Source: Alkalihalobacillus sp. LMS6
GTDB taxonomy: Bacteria > Bacillota > Bacilli > Bacillales > Bacillaceae_D
Reading direction: 5' to 3'
Length of the DNA: 64,000 nucleotides
Assembly: GCF_024362765.1 (NCBI RefSeq)
Contig: NZ_CP093302.1
Span: 3,719,564 to 3,783,563 of the forward strand
The notes under the pieces are model-generated. The model was not told where the DNA came from. It did not search any database and worked only from the letters and a program-made list of their open reading frames with translations. Each line of letters begins with the position of its first letter. The stretch's first letter is position 1. Shown here piece by piece: positions 7,689 through 16,464 of this stretch. Both the position numbers and the translations under genes were made by a program.

Positions 7689-9026
7689 TTACAATCCATT
7701 TAACCCAAGTGCTTCTAACATTTTCTTTGGAACATCGGTATTATCAATCGTACCATCAAATGACTCCGCTCCTGCGCCAAACGCATAGAGGGGCACATCA
7801 ATGCCTGTATGATCATAAGACGACCAGCCAAATCCTGTTTTTTCGCTAATCGCTCCATTGATGGCAAGCTTTAAAGAGTCAGCTTCTTTTAAGTCGTCTA
7901 TTTCTTCTTCCGTCCACTCAAATTCCGTTTTCTCTTTTAATACGTCTTCTAAATTCGAATAATTATGGGTGACCGAAATAGCAATATCAGCACCTAACGC
8001 GTGTACTTGATTCAACATCGTCGGGTTTGCTTCGTCTGTTGCATGAACAGCCATACCACCTGTATCGTGGTCACCTACCATGACGACGAGCGTATCTTCG
8101 TGCTCTTCAGCATAGTCAACCGCTACTTTTACAGCTTCCTCAAACGCTTCCGTATCCGTCATCGCATAAAGCGGATCGTTGTCGTGGCCGGCCCAATCAA
8201 TTTGACTCCCTTCCACCATTAAGAAAAATCCGTCTTCCTCTTGTGATAAGAAGTCGATTGCCGTGTCTGTCATCTCACCTAAGCTTGGCTCATCACTGCG
8301 CTGCGTCAACGAAGGTTCTAACGCTTCTTCTGCAAATAAACCGAGCAGTTTCTCGCTTTCTCCATCCCACTGCATCAGCTGTCTTCTTGTTTCTAAATAT
8401 GTATAGGCATGTTCTTCTGCATACGAGACGAGATTAAGTTCATCCTCTCTTATGCCGCCTTCACTTTCTGGCAAAAATTCTGTTCTTCCTCCACCAAATA
8501 GTAAATCAATATTTTCATTTTCAATCATTTGTTTGGCAATCTCTGTGTAGCTTCCACGTGACTCTACTTCAGCTGCAAAAGCGGCTGGTGTCGCGTGGGT
8601 AATCGTAGATGTTGCAACAAGTCCAGTGCGTTTCCCATTTTCTTTTGCCACATCAACAATTGACGGCAACGACTGCCCATCTGGACCAAGACCAATGACG
8701 CCATTGTTTGTTTTTTGTCCTGTAGCAAAAGCAGTTCCAGCAGCTGCTGAATCGGTAATTGCTGCATCATTGGACTCCGTTTTCACGTGAGCAGAGAGCA
8801 TATCTTTTTCATCCCAAATTGGCAGCGCATCTTCCTTATACATCCGGTAGCTGTTCGCATAGCTTTGCGAAAACCCATCTGGTATTAGGAAAATCACATT
8901 CTTAGCTGGACCGTTACTTGGTTCGCTTACGCTTCCATCGTCGCTTGCCGAAGCACCTGTCGTTGTACCAATTAATCCAACTGTCACCGCAGCAACTAAA
9001 CCATAGGCTGTCCATTTCTTTTTCAT
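7689..9026 (-). CDS. phoA: Secreted alkaline phosphatase
   Basis: 445 residues with a signal peptide (MKKK, hydrophobic core, cleavage near ASAS at about 28). The PF00245 fold is complete. VIFLIPDG supplies the first metal Asp and TDSAAAGTAFATG contains the phosphorylated Ser. Metal ligands follow in THATPAAF, MVEGSQIDWAGHDND and GDHDTGG, with a final His in SSYDHTG. The enzyme releases phosphate from organic monoesters outside the cell. It is very acidic, as expected for an alkaliphile exoenzyme. The ATG follows AGGAGAGG. It resembles the Bacillus PhoA/PhoB/PhoD-independent classical family. A palindrome upstream (9068-9088) may be its operator; no clear PhoP box repeat is visible. Confidence 0.93.
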   Translation of the reverse strand: MKKKWTAYGLVAAVTVGLIGTTTGASASDDGSVSEPSNGPAKNVIFLIPDGFSQSYANSYRMYKEDALPIWDEKDMLSAHVKTESNDAAITDSAAAGTAFATGQKTNNGVIGLGPDGQSLPSIVDVAKENGKRTGLVATSTITHATPAAFAAEVESRGSYTEIAKQMIENENIDLLFGGGRTEFLPESEGGIREDELNLVSYAEEHAYTYLETRRQLMQWDGESEKLLGLFAEEALEPSLTQRSDEPSLGEMTDTAIDFLSQEEDGFFLMVEGSQIDWAGHDNDPLYAMTDTEAFEEAVKVAVDYAEEHEDTLVVMVGDHDTGGMAVHATDEANPTMLNQVHALGADIAISVTHNYSNLEDVLKEKTEFEWTEEEIDDLKEADSLKLAINGAISEKTGFGWSSYDHTGIDVPLYAFGAGAESFDGTIDNTDVPKKMLEALGLNGL

Positions 9027-9067
9027 CTGTCATCCTCTCCTCACCCACTAATTTTCCTACATCCTTA

Positions 9068-9088
9068 CTTTACAAAAAGAATGTAAAG
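9068..9088. promoter_or_regulatory. 7-7-7 palindrome upstream of phoA
   Basis: CTTTACA and TGTAAAG form a perfect inverted repeat with a 7-base spacer, 42 bases upstream of the phoA start. Symmetry and position suggest an operator; the binding protein is unknown. TTTACA resembles one half of a PhoP direct-repeat site, but the arrangement here is inverted. Confidence 0.4.
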
Positions 9089-9133
9089 TCCGTGTTTGAA
9101 TGAAATGAAGGATTATAAACGTTTTGTAAAGAC

Positions 9134-9168
9134 AAAGAAGCATGTCGTAACACGACATGCTTCTTTTT
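9134..9168. terminator. Terminator downstream of topB
   Basis: A perfect 14 bp stem (AAAGAAGCATGTCG / CGACATGCTTCTTT) with a 5-base loop and T-rich flanks. It lies 140 bases beyond topB and just upstream of the phoA control region. The 9169-9305 stretch has no gene that I can support. Confidence 0.8.
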
Positions 9169-9305
9169 GGTTTCACACTGGCTGGGCAGGACGAGTATGA
9201 AGACAATGGAGCGTTTTTTGCGGAATAGCTAAGGCTCGCGTTCGTCATTTAAAATGAACGTTTCACCTTGTGGATCAGTTCTTAGACTCATTCAAATGAA
9301 GTATC

Positions 9306-11486
9306 TTATTTATCTTTATTTAACCCTAACTTCGCTAATTGATCTGCTAAAGCAGAGTTTGAGAAATCATCATCTTTATTTTGCTTCTTCATATAGTTAT
9401 TCACTTCACGTTTGGAGACGTTCTTATTTTTACTTTGTTTGCGGCGTTCTTCAAACTGGGCTTTCTTTTCACGGTGGCCGCACACACAAGCGAATACTTG
9501 CCCTTCTCCTTGACCCCGAAGCTCAAGCTTTTTCTTACATTTAGGACAGCGAGCATTTGTTGTCATTGCGATGTTTTTACGGTAGCCACACTCACGATCT
9601 TGGCAGACGCGCATTTTTCCTTTCTTTCCGTTCACTTCAAGGAGAAACTTTCCACATTCAGGACATTTTTCACCTGTTTTATTATCATGGCGGAATGTGG
9701 TTGTATCAGCTTTCACTTGTCCAACGACGGATTGTGCGTATTGTTTCATATCGGCAATAAACGCACTCTTTTGCTCTTTCCCTTGGACAATCTTCTCGAG
9801 TCGTTGCTCCCATTCTGCCGTTAACGCTGGTGATTTCAATTCTTCTGGAACAAGATCAAGCAGCTGTTTTCCTTTCGATGTTACAAAAAGATCTTTGCCC
9901 TTTTTTTCGATTAAAAAGCTTGAAAACAACTTTTCAATGATATCCGCTCGGGTCGCAACCGTACCGATTCCACCTGCTTCAGCAAGTGTCTTTGAAATCT
10001 GCGCGTCTTTTTCTTCCATAAATTGAGCAGGCTTTTCCATCGCGGTAAGCAACGTGGCTTCATTAAAACGAGCAGGCGGTGTCGTTTCGCCACGTTTTAA
10101 CTCTACGCCATTAAGGGAAAGCTTCTCTCCTTCTGTAAACTTCGGAAGTTTGCTTTCTTTTGCCTGTTCCTCGTCTTCATTCTGACGCCAGCCTAGAGAA
10201 ATCATGCGCTCCCCTTTTGTTCGGAACAGTTCATTGGCAACCTCTGCTTCAACAACGGTTTGCTCGGATTCACTTGCCGGGAAAAAATTGGCCAAGAAGC
10301 GACGAACGATCAAATAATATAGCTTGGTTTCTTTATCATTCATAGCGCTTATCGGCGGCGCTTGTTCTGTTGGAATTAACGCATGGTGATCTGATACTTT
10401 TGCATCGTTTACCATCTGTTTCTTGGCGTGGGTTATACCAAGTTTCGATGCCTCCAGCACTGTTTTTCGAAACGGCTGAACATCAATCGCTTTTAAGCGA
10501 TCTTTAAGTGTGTCGACAAGATCAGAAGAAAGAAAACGAGAGTCTGTTCTTGGATACGTAACCGCTTTGTGCTGTTCATACAACTTCTGCAAAGCGCCTA
10601 AGGTTTCTTTCGCTGAATACCCATATCGCTTATTGGCTTCACGTTGTAGTTCTGTTAAATCATACAAATTTGGCGCAGACGTATGTTTTTTCTTAGCTTT
10701 TACGCTTGTAATCGTTAGCGCGTTTCCTTTTACTTTGTCTTTTAAGGCTTTTGCATCTTCTTCATTAAACATTCGTTCATCACCAGACTTGCGATGATAC
10801 CAACGGAATGTTGTGCCTCCTTCAACATTCGCTTGCAGCGTATGGTACGGCGTTGGCTTAAACGACTGAATCGTCTTTTCTCGTGTCGCTAAAATCGCAA
10901 GTGTTGGTGTCTGCACACGACCACATGATAACTGCGCATTGTGCTTTGTTGTTAATGCTCGAGTCCCATTAATCCCTACATACCAGTCCGCTTCTGCTCT
11001 TGCTTCAGCTGCGGCAAAAAGGTTTTCATATTGGCGTCCATCTTTAAGCTTCTTAAAGCCGTCTTTAATTGCTTTATCTGTGACAGAAGAAATCCACAGC
11101 CGTTTAAGCGGCTTTTTCACGTGGGCTTTCGCTAGAATCCAGCGAGCCACAAGCTCCCCTTCACGTCCTGCATCCGTTGCAATGATGACTTCCCCGACAT
11201 CTTGGCGATTTAACACTTTTTTCACCGTATGAAACTGTTTAGACGTTTGCTTAATAACGACAAGATCAAGACGCTTTGGCAGCATGGGCAACTCTTCTAA
11301 ACGCCAGTTTTTATATTGTTCTCCGTAATGTTCAGGGTCTGCATGTGTAACCAGATGGCCCAGCCCCCACGTCACAATATATTCCTTTCCTTCAAAAAAG
11401 CCGTTTCCTTTTTGATTGGCACCAAGTACACGGGCAATGTCCCGTCCGACGGAAGGCTTTTCTGCTAAAATCGCTTTTTTCTTCAT
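9306..11486 (-). CDS. topB: DNA topoisomerase III
   Basis: 726 residues, type IA topoisomerase. The Toprim domain starts at once (AILAEKPSVGRDIARVLG) and has the acidic cluster ATDAGREGELVARW. The catalytic Tyr lies in AVTYPRTDSRFL, and SCGRVQTPTLAILA is the family signature. The C-terminus has two zinc ribbons (CPECGKFLLE..CQDREC and CPKCKKKLE..CVCGH) and a charged tail. It unlinks single-stranded DNA crossings during replication and recombination. I chose ATG 11486 over TTG 11489 because AAAGGA is then seven bases away. It starts four bases after the rRNA methyltransferase stop, so it is the second gene of that operon. Confidence 0.95.
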   Translation of the reverse strand: MKKKAILAEKPSVGRDIARVLGANQKGNGFFEGKEYIVTWGLGHLVTHADPEHYGEQYKNWRLEELPMLPKRLDLVVIKQTSKQFHTVKKVLNRQDVGEVIIATDAGREGELVARWILAKAHVKKPLKRLWISSVTDKAIKDGFKKLKDGRQYENLFAAAEARAEADWYVGINGTRALTTKHNAQLSCGRVQTPTLAILATREKTIQSFKPTPYHTLQANVEGGTTFRWYHRKSGDERMFNEEDAKALKDKVKGNALTITSVKAKKKHTSAPNLYDLTELQREANKRYGYSAKETLGALQKLYEQHKAVTYPRTDSRFLSSDLVDTLKDRLKAIDVQPFRKTVLEASKLGITHAKKQMVNDAKVSDHHALIPTEQAPPISAMNDKETKLYYLIVRRFLANFFPASESEQTVVEAEVANELFRTKGERMISLGWRQNEDEEQAKESKLPKFTEGEKLSLNGVELKRGETTPPARFNEATLLTAMEKPAQFMEEKDAQISKTLAEAGGIGTVATRADIIEKLFSSFLIEKKGKDLFVTSKGKQLLDLVPEELKSPALTAEWEQRLEKIVQGKEQKSAFIADMKQYAQSVVGQVKADTTTFRHDNKTGEKCPECGKFLLEVNGKKGKMRVCQDRECGYRKNIAMTTNARCPKCKKKLELRGQGEGQVFACVCGHREKKAQFEERRKQSKNKNVSKREVNNYMKKQNKDDDFSNSALADQLAKLGLNKDK

Positions 11487-11490
11487 CAAA

Positions 11491-12690
11491 TCATCCTTTT
11501 GTTTTTATAAATAATACTTTTAAATAGCTTCCTTTTGGATACGCGCTCGTGGAGGCAAAATCAACAGGAACGCGATGTTCTTCGAGAATATCGTACGACA
11601 AATTGTGTGCTTGGAGCGCATCGTGTATCATCCGCTTAAACTGCTTTGATGTGACGTTCGCTGCATTCGTTGATGCAACAAGTACGCCACCGCGGCTTAA
11701 TAAAGGGATCGTTTCTTCCACTAATTTCGAATAGTCTTTTGCAGCGCGGAACGTTGTTTTCTTCGAGCGGGCAAAGCTCGGTGGATCAAGAACGACAAGA
11801 TCAAAAACGAGTTCCTTTTTCTTGGCATACTGAAAATAGCGAAATGCATCCATCACGACAATTCGTTGTGATTCAGGGTCAATCCCGTTCACTGAAAACT
11901 GTTCTTCGGTCTTTTCTCGACTACGATTGGCTAAATCGACGCTTGTTGTTTCGCTTGCGCCTCCCATAGCTGCAGCGACAGAAAATGCACCTGTGTATGA
12001 AAAGAGATTCAAAACCCGCTTACCAACGGCATAGTTATCCATAATTTGCTTCCGAACGAGACGTTGATCGAGAAAGATTCCAGTCATCGGACCATCATTT
12101 AAGTACGTGGCATACGTAATCCCGTTTTCTTTTACTAGCAGCGGAAATTCACCACGTGTCCCTTCTACAAAGTCATCCTCGCCGGTATATGAGCCGTCTT
12201 CGGCAAACCGTTTCTTTTCATACACGCCTTCAAACGAGATCGTATCGCGAATCGCTTGCAACACTAGGTCTCTAAATGTGTAAATCCCTTGGCTGTACCA
12301 TGTCACCACAAGATAACCGGCGTAGTAATCGAGTTGAAGCCCACCAATGCCATCGCCTTCACTATTAAACAAGCGGAAGGCAGTTGTTTCTTTAGCTTGG
12401 AAAAAAGACGACCGCTTTTCAATCGCTTCTTTCAACTTTCGTGTAAAAAAGGACTGGTTAATCTGTTCCGTTTGATCACGTGTTAACACCCAACCACTGC
12501 CAACATTTTGCTTTCCAATATAAGCTTTCGCTAAAAAGCGATTATTTTTCGTCTTTATATTAATGAGGGTACCCTCTTCGTGCTGGTCGAGTTGAAACCA
12601 ATCTTTTTCAAGAAGAGGATATCCTTGTTTTATTTGTTTCTCTATTTTTTCATTCACCACGGTTTGGTCAATTGTCGTACGTTTATGCAT
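11491..12690 (-). CDS. RlmI-like class I rRNA cytosine-C5 methyltransferase
   Basis: 399 residues. An N-terminal PUA domain (about 15-75, with GYPLLEKDWF) is followed by a Rossmann methyltransferase. SAM motif I is VLNLFSYTGAFSVAAAMGG at about 222-240, and VVLDPPSFARSK at about 300 is the motif IV of RlmI/RlmK-type enzymes. B. subtilis YwbD is the likely relative. RlmI methylates 23S rRNA C1962 in E. coli; the exact target here is inferred. ATG 12690 follows GAGGTGAG. It is co-transcribed with topB. Confidence 0.85.
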   Translation of the reverse strand: MHKRTTIDQTVVNEKIEKQIKQGYPLLEKDWFQLDQHEEGTLINIKTKNNRFLAKAYIGKQNVGSGWVLTRDQTEQINQSFFTRKLKEAIEKRSSFFQAKETTAFRLFNSEGDGIGGLQLDYYAGYLVVTWYSQGIYTFRDLVLQAIRDTISFEGVYEKKRFAEDGSYTGEDDFVEGTRGEFPLLVKENGITYATYLNDGPMTGIFLDQRLVRKQIMDNYAVGKRVLNLFSYTGAFSVAAAMGGASETTSVDLANRSREKTEEQFSVNGIDPESQRIVVMDAFRYFQYAKKKELVFDLVVLDPPSFARSKKTTFRAAKDYSKLVEETIPLLSRGGVLVASTNAANVTSKQFKRMIHDALQAHNLSYDILEEHRVPVDFASTSAYPKGSYLKVLFIKTKG

Positions 12691-12707
12691 GGTCTCACCT
12701 CAACTGT

Positions 12708-12734
12708 AGTATAGCATATCTATTTTTTGTTCAA
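12708..12734 (-). promoter_or_regulatory. Promoter of the methyltransferase-topB operon
   Basis: On the minus strand TTGAAC and TATACT are separated by 15 bases, with an extended TGC just before the -10. The start codon is about 18 bases downstream, which leaves a very short leader. Confidence 0.5.
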
Positions 12735-12830
12735 TAACGGTCACAACGTTCATTAAAAATGTCTTTTCACTCTATCTTTTACAAGTTAAAAAGAGCATAC
12801 TTAATTAAAAAACTCCATGGGAGTGATGAC

Positions 12831-13001
12831 ATGTACAAGCTTGTCTGTACCATTGACGGTATAACAAAATCATTTAAACTTCAAGATAGCAATGAAGACT
12901 TGGTTTTCAATGATCTTTTTGAAGCGGAACTGCATGCAAAACAGCTAAATAAAGATATCTCCTATGCCTATCAATGGGTGCCAGAACGAATAGATTCATA
13001 A
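12831..13001 (+). CDS. Small hypothetical protein, 56 residues
   Basis: Starts at ATG 12831 after GGGAGTG; the longer frame from 12759 has no ribosome binding site. It is soluble, with a beta-rich start (YKLVCTIDGITKSFKL) and an acidic helix (EDLVFNDLFEAELHAKQLN). No cysteines, signal or known motif. It is divergent from the rRNA methyltransferase and lies upstream of a DUF3817 gene. Function unknown. Confidence 0.55.
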   Translation: MYKLVCTIDGITKSFKLQDSNEDLVFNDLFEAELHAKQLNKDISYAYQWVPERIDS

Positions 13002-13086
13002 AACCTGTGAAAATCTTATGACACATTGACTCCTTACACATATTGTCCCAAAAGATTGCTATACTAAGTAAGAAAGGTGGGGTTTG

Positions 13087-13374
13087 ATGTTTAAATGGGT
13101 AAGTTATATTGAAGGGATTTCGTTGATTTTACTCGTATTTTTAGCTATGCCGCTTAAATACATATGGAACGTCCCTGAATTTGTTAGCGTTGTTGGCATG
13201 GCACATGGGGTTCTTTTTATTGCTTACATGCTCTTCGTTGTGAATTTCTTTTTCAGTAAACAATGGACTTTAAAGACGACTGTTCTTGCAACACTTGCAT
13301 CCATTGTGCCTTTTGGACCGTTTATTTTAGAAAAACGGATTATCAAAAATGAAGAACGTCCGCCAGCCATCTAG
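13087..13374 (+). CDS. DUF3817 integral membrane protein
   Basis: 95 residues with three membrane spans. The pattern WVSYIEGISLILLVFLAMPLKY, then VVGMAHGVLFIAYMLFV, then IVPFGPFILEKRI is typical of DUF3817. ATG 13087 follows AAAGGTGGGG; the TTG three bases earlier is less likely. An extended -10 (TGCTATACT) lies about 25 bases upstream. Family function is not established. Confidence 0.8.
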   Translation: MFKWVSYIEGISLILLVFLAMPLKYIWNVPEFVSVVGMAHGVLFIAYMLFVVNFFFSKQWTLKTTVLATLASIVPFGPFILEKRIIKNEERPPAI

Positions 13375-13435
13375 GTTTTAAGGTTTAGAGACCGAGGTAA
13401 CACGATTATAAGATAATTGATCCAAAGATACGATG

Positions 13436-13487
13436 TCCCTTCAAAGTCGACACTGAAAAAAGTGAAGCCGCTGAAGGGCTTTTTTTA
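13436..13487 (+). terminator. Structured terminator region after DUF3817 gene
   Basis: CCCTTCA near 13437 can pair with TGAAGGG at 13472-13478. The interval contains a nested CACT-GAAAAA-AGTG hairpin. A competing short AAGCC/GGCTT stem ends directly in a run of eight T. It terminates the upstream gene, though the folding alternatives are unusual for a plain terminator. Confidence 0.6.
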
Positions 13488-13610
13488 TTGTTGAAGTGAA
13501 CAAGCCGCGGGCGCCCTCCTGAAGCAGATTTGAACCGTAAAACAACAACGGGTTACCTTAGTCATTTGATGTCCCAACTTATTTTGATTCAAATGTCCTA
13601 TCCTTTTTAT

Positions 13611-13636
13611 GTTTCATTCAATTTTTCCTAGGGTAT
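13611..13636 (+). promoter_or_regulatory. SigB promoter of the 17M stress gene
   Basis: GTTTCA at 13611 and GGGTAT at 13631 are separated by 14 bases. This matches the SigB consensus GTTTAA-N12-15-GGGTAT with one mismatch. It lies 25 bases before the coding start, with AGGAGGCG between. The downstream family is known for SigB control. Confidence 0.82.
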
Positions 13637-13660
13637 TTTATAGATCAGGAGGCGATATAA

Positions 13661-14005
13661 ATGAAACCTGTATACAAAGAATTCTACAACGATGAAGAAG
13701 TTGTTACGATTGTTAAAGCATTGAAAGAAAAGAACGTGATGGAAGACGATATTTACGTTATTACTCACGATGATGATCGCACAGATCGTGTAGCAGATAA
13801 TGCAGATGCAAACACAATTACTGCTTCTGAAACAGGACTTGGCACATCAATCAAGAATACGTTCCGTAGCAAAGGGGACGAACTGCGAGCTAAGTTTGAA
13901 GAATTAGGTTTCTCCGAAAATGAAGCAGAGCAGCTTGAAGAACAACTTGACCAAGGTAAGGTCATCGTTGCGGTTACGAATCAAGGTGAAAACTTCACAT
14001 TCTAA
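13661..14005 (+). CDS. General stress protein 17M family
   Basis: 114 residues, acidic and soluble. The N-terminus KEFYNDEEVVTIVKALKEKNVMEDDIYVITHDDDRTDRVAD is the signature of the YflT/17M heat-induced stress family. It ends with a helical segment (LRAKFEELGFSENEAEQLEEQL) and a strand GKVIVAVT. The biochemical role of the family is unknown. It is monocistronic, with its own SigB promoter and terminator, so it should be induced by general stress or energy limitation. Confidence 0.88.
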   Translation: MKPVYKEFYNDEEVVTIVKALKEKNVMEDDIYVITHDDDRTDRVADNADANTITASETGLGTSIKNTFRSKGDELRAKFEELGFSENEAEQLEEQLDQGKVIVAVTNQGENFTF

Positions 14006-14017
14006 TTGTCGCACACA

Positions 14018-14062
14018 TACAGCAGCCGCTCTCTTAACTAGAGATGCGGCTGCTTTCGTGTT
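14018..14062 (+). terminator. Terminator after the 17M gene
   Basis: AGCAGCCGC pairs with GCGGCTGCT around an inner TCTC/GAGA stem, followed by TTCGTGTTTT. Confidence 0.8.
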
Positions 14063-14092
14063 TTAATAGAACGAGGAGAGGAGGGACGACGC

Positions 14093-14641
14093 TTGAGTGA
14101 TTTAGGAAAGAAACAATTTCTAAAATGGTTTGTTGATCATCATTATTTAAAACATCGCGACGCACGTGCACTTCTTGTACACATTCAATCGTCGCCCCAT
14201 CTTTTATCGAAGCTCCGGTTAACGGAAACGATTCAACCTCAAAGACGCACACTTGTTGTTGCTAGTACTCAATCGGATGAACCTGGTTTCCGCTACGTGT
14301 ATGATGGTCAAAAAACGGAGGATGTGTCTAAAGCGCTTGATGACATCACCACACATCCATCAAGTCCCATTTATTTGATTGTCCATTTTTATGGTCGTGA
14401 CATCCATCATTCGTATCGACAATTGCTTGAAACGCCTATCCACCGCTCTTATCGTCAATATAAACAAAATCAACAAGACGAAAAAGAAACCAATGCCTTT
14501 TTAGACTATGTGGATGTAGAAAATGAACGAACACGGTTACGGGCTGCGATTGACAAAGCGTTGGATGACCGAAATCATGATGAGTTTGCTCGACTCTCTA
14601 AAGAGCTACGATTTTTACAGGAACAAGCAAGCTTACAATGA
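14093..14641 (+). CDS. ypiB: YpiB-like protein (UPF0302) with IDEAL domain
   Basis: 182 residues from TTG 14093, supported by GGAGAGGAGGGACGACGC. The N-terminal two thirds has the UPF0302 pattern ([25 protein letters not shown], later [12 protein letters not shown]). The last 40 residues are an IDEAL domain ([20 protein letters not shown]). B. subtilis YpiB has the same two-part layout. It is not in the aro/menaquinol region context familiar from B. subtilis, so it could be a paralogue. Function unknown. Confidence 0.75.
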   Translation: MSDLGKKQFLKWFVDHHYLKHRDARALLVHIQSSPHLLSKLRLTETIQPQRRTLVVASTQSDEPGFRYVYDGQKTEDVSKALDDITTHPSSPIYLIVHFYGRDIHHSYRQLLETPIHRSYRQYKQNQQDEKETNAFLDYVDVENERTRLRAAIDKALDDRNHDEFARLSKELRFLQEQASLQ

Positions 14642-14672
14642 AAAAGCCCATGCTTATGCATGCGCTTTTTCG
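14641..14672. terminator. Bidirectional terminator, ypiB / mntD
   Basis: AAAAAGC and CATG pair with CATG and GCTTTTT (total 11 paired bases). It overlaps both the ypiB stop and the last codons of the convergent mntD. Confidence 0.8.
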
Positions 14673-15544
14673 TTTTTCTTTTTATTCGGTCGAATCCATT
14701 TTGACAATAAGCCATGTGAAGGCGAGAAGACAAAACTTATAATAAAGACCACGCCTGTCATCATTGCCATCGATCCTGAAATCGAACTATCAATCCAGTA
14801 AGCAACATAATAGCCGCTTATCGCTGAAACTGCACCAAATAAAGCACTCAGCACAATCATGACCGACAAGCGCTCTGTCCATAAATAAGCTGCAGCTGCT
14901 GGGGTAATTAGCATGGCGACTACCATAATTGCACCAACTGCATCAAAAGAAGCGACTGTTGTGATAGAGACAAGCCCCATAAATAAATAATGTAAGAACA
15001 TAACTGGTAGCCCTAAACTTAGTGCAAGAGCGGAATCAAATGCGAGCAACTTCCATTCTTTATATAATAAAAGAATAAATGCTAGCACGATGATCAGAAC
15101 GATCACCAGCATTAACGTTGCCACGGGAATTTCTAAGCCAAACACTGTCGTTGTATTAAACGGGATAAACGCAATTTCACCCATTAGCGTGTGCTGTACA
15201 TCTAAGTGCACGTTTCCAACCGAAGTCGAAATCAAGATAACACCAATGGCGAATAATGACGTAAAGACGACACCAATGGAAGCGTCATGCTGTACGCCTT
15301 TTGAATGAAACCACTGTACCAAAAAGGTTGTTAATAACCCTGCTAATGCAGCGCCGATTAACATGTGCATACCTTCCATACTTTGCGTAATCAGAAATGC
15401 AAGCACAATACCTAAAAGTACAGTATGGCTAATCGCATCAGCCATCATCGCCATTCGTCGTAAGATCAAGTAGGCACCGACGATTCCACACGTAATTCCT
15501 ACTAGCGCACCGGTAATTAAAATCCAGCCTTCATAAGAAATCAT
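14654..15544 (-). CDS. mntD: Manganese/zinc ABC transporter permease MntD
   Basis: 296 residues with eight or nine hydrophobic segments, an ABC-3 family permease. The conserved cytosolic segment is RRMAMMADAISHTVLLGIVLAF near residue 30, and VASFDAVGAIMVVAMLITPAAAAYL marks the C-terminal half. It is the second of two unlike permeases in an A-B-C-D gene order identical to B. subtilis mntABCD. ATG 15544 overlaps the mntC stop by four bases. It moves the divalent metal across the membrane as half of a heterodimer. Mn rather than Zn is inferred from gene order and the MntR-like box. Confidence 0.87.
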   Translation of the reverse strand: MISYEGWILITGALVGITCGIVGAYLILRRMAMMADAISHTVLLGIVLAFLITQSMEGMHMLIGAALAGLLTTFLVQWFHSKGVQHDASIGVVFTSLFAIGVILISTSVGNVHLDVQHTLMGEIAFIPFNTTTVFGLEIPVATLMLVIVLIIVLAFILLLYKEWKLLAFDSALALSLGLPVMFLHYLFMGLVSITTVASFDAVGAIMVVAMLITPAAAAYLWTERLSVMIVLSALFGAVSAISGYYVAYWIDSSISGSMAMMTGVVFIISFVFSPSHGLLSKWIRPNKKKNEKAHA

Positions 15545-16464
15545 TCGCCTCCACCTTCTTTCAATACACCAGGTGCTTCATTCTGGGCAAATGCTTGTTT
15601 TTGCTGGGCTTTAAATTCAATGCGTTCTGCAATTAAGCCTTTCTCTTTTCCAAAGAACAAGGAAAAAACGAAAAAGACAGATGCCGATAACACAATGAAT
15701 GGTCCCGTCGGCCAGCTAGGACCTTGCGCACTGAAGAATGTTCCAATCGCTCCAGATAAGCCCCCAAATACACCCGATAATAGGAGCATTACTTTAAACG
15801 ACTGTGTCCAATATCGAGCGCTAACGGCAGGAATAATTAATAAAGCCGCCATTAGAATAACACCTACCGCTTGAATGCCAATGACAATTGTTGTCACGAG
15901 GCCAATCATATAGACAATATCCATACCTCGTGACGATAAACCAATTCCTCGTGCAAACTCAGGATCAAATAAGAATAACTTCCATTCTTTATAAGCGAGT
16001 GTAATGAGAAAGATGACAACAATAGCTAGAATGACCATCGTATAAACATCCATTCGCACCATGCTTGCAGCCTGACCAAAGATAAACGTATCTAAACCAC
16101 TTTGATTCCCCCCGCCAGAGCGATTGACCAAGGTAAGTAGGACAATACCAGCTCCAAAGAAAACAGACAGGATAATTCCCATTGCCGTATCTTCTTTTAT
16201 TCTAGATGATGTACGAATGACGTGAATAAACCATGCGCCAAGCAATGCACTTATGGCTGCACCTAAGATGAGAATAAAGAAATTCTTTTCATTAATAATC
16301 ATAAAGGCGATCACAACACCTGGAAGAGCAGCATGAGAAAGGGCATCACTCATCAAGCTTTGTCGCTTCCAATAAGCAAGCGTACCAAACATTCCAGCAG
16401 CTATACCAAGAAACGTTGCACTTAGGAGCACCCATTGAAAATTAATTGACGCTAGAATCTCCAT
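15541..16464 (-). CDS. mntC: Manganese/zinc ABC transporter permease MntC
   Basis: 307 residues from ATG 16464. That start has GAGGAGG upstream and gives the normal permease N-terminus; the longer frame from 16560 runs antisense-like through mntB with basic, non-membrane residues. An ABC-3 permease with WKRQSLMSDALSHAALPGVVIAF and VIGIQAVGVILMAALLIIPAVSAR. B. subtilis MntC carries an extra DtxR-like C-terminal domain; this one ends at the membrane domain. It overlaps the end of mntB by 23 bases and mntD by four, so the operon is tightly coupled. Confidence 0.87.
   Translation of the reverse strand: MEILASINFQWVLLSATFLGIAAGMFGTLAYWKRQSLMSDALSHAALPGVVIAFMIINEKNFFILILGAAISALLGAWFIHVIRTSSRIKEDTAMGIILSVFFGAGIVLLTLVNRSGGGNQSGLDTFIFGQAASMVRMDVYTMVILAIVVIFLITLAYKEWKLFLFDPEFARGIGLSSRGMDIVYMIGLVTTIVIGIQAVGVILMAALLIIPAVSARYWTQSFKVMLLLSGVFGGLSGAIGTFFSAQGPSWPTGPFIVLSASVFFVFSLFFGKEKGLIAERIEFKAQQKQAFAQNEAPGVLKEGGGE

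Noticed and set aside
9027-9120. PhoP box array upstream of phoA
   Set aside because: Only inverted TTTACA/TGTAAA is present; the required direct repeats at 11-base spacing are not seen.
9381-9824. 147-residue open frame antisense to topB
   Set aside because: Lies inside the conserved topB zinc-ribbon region on the opposite strand and has no translation start signal.
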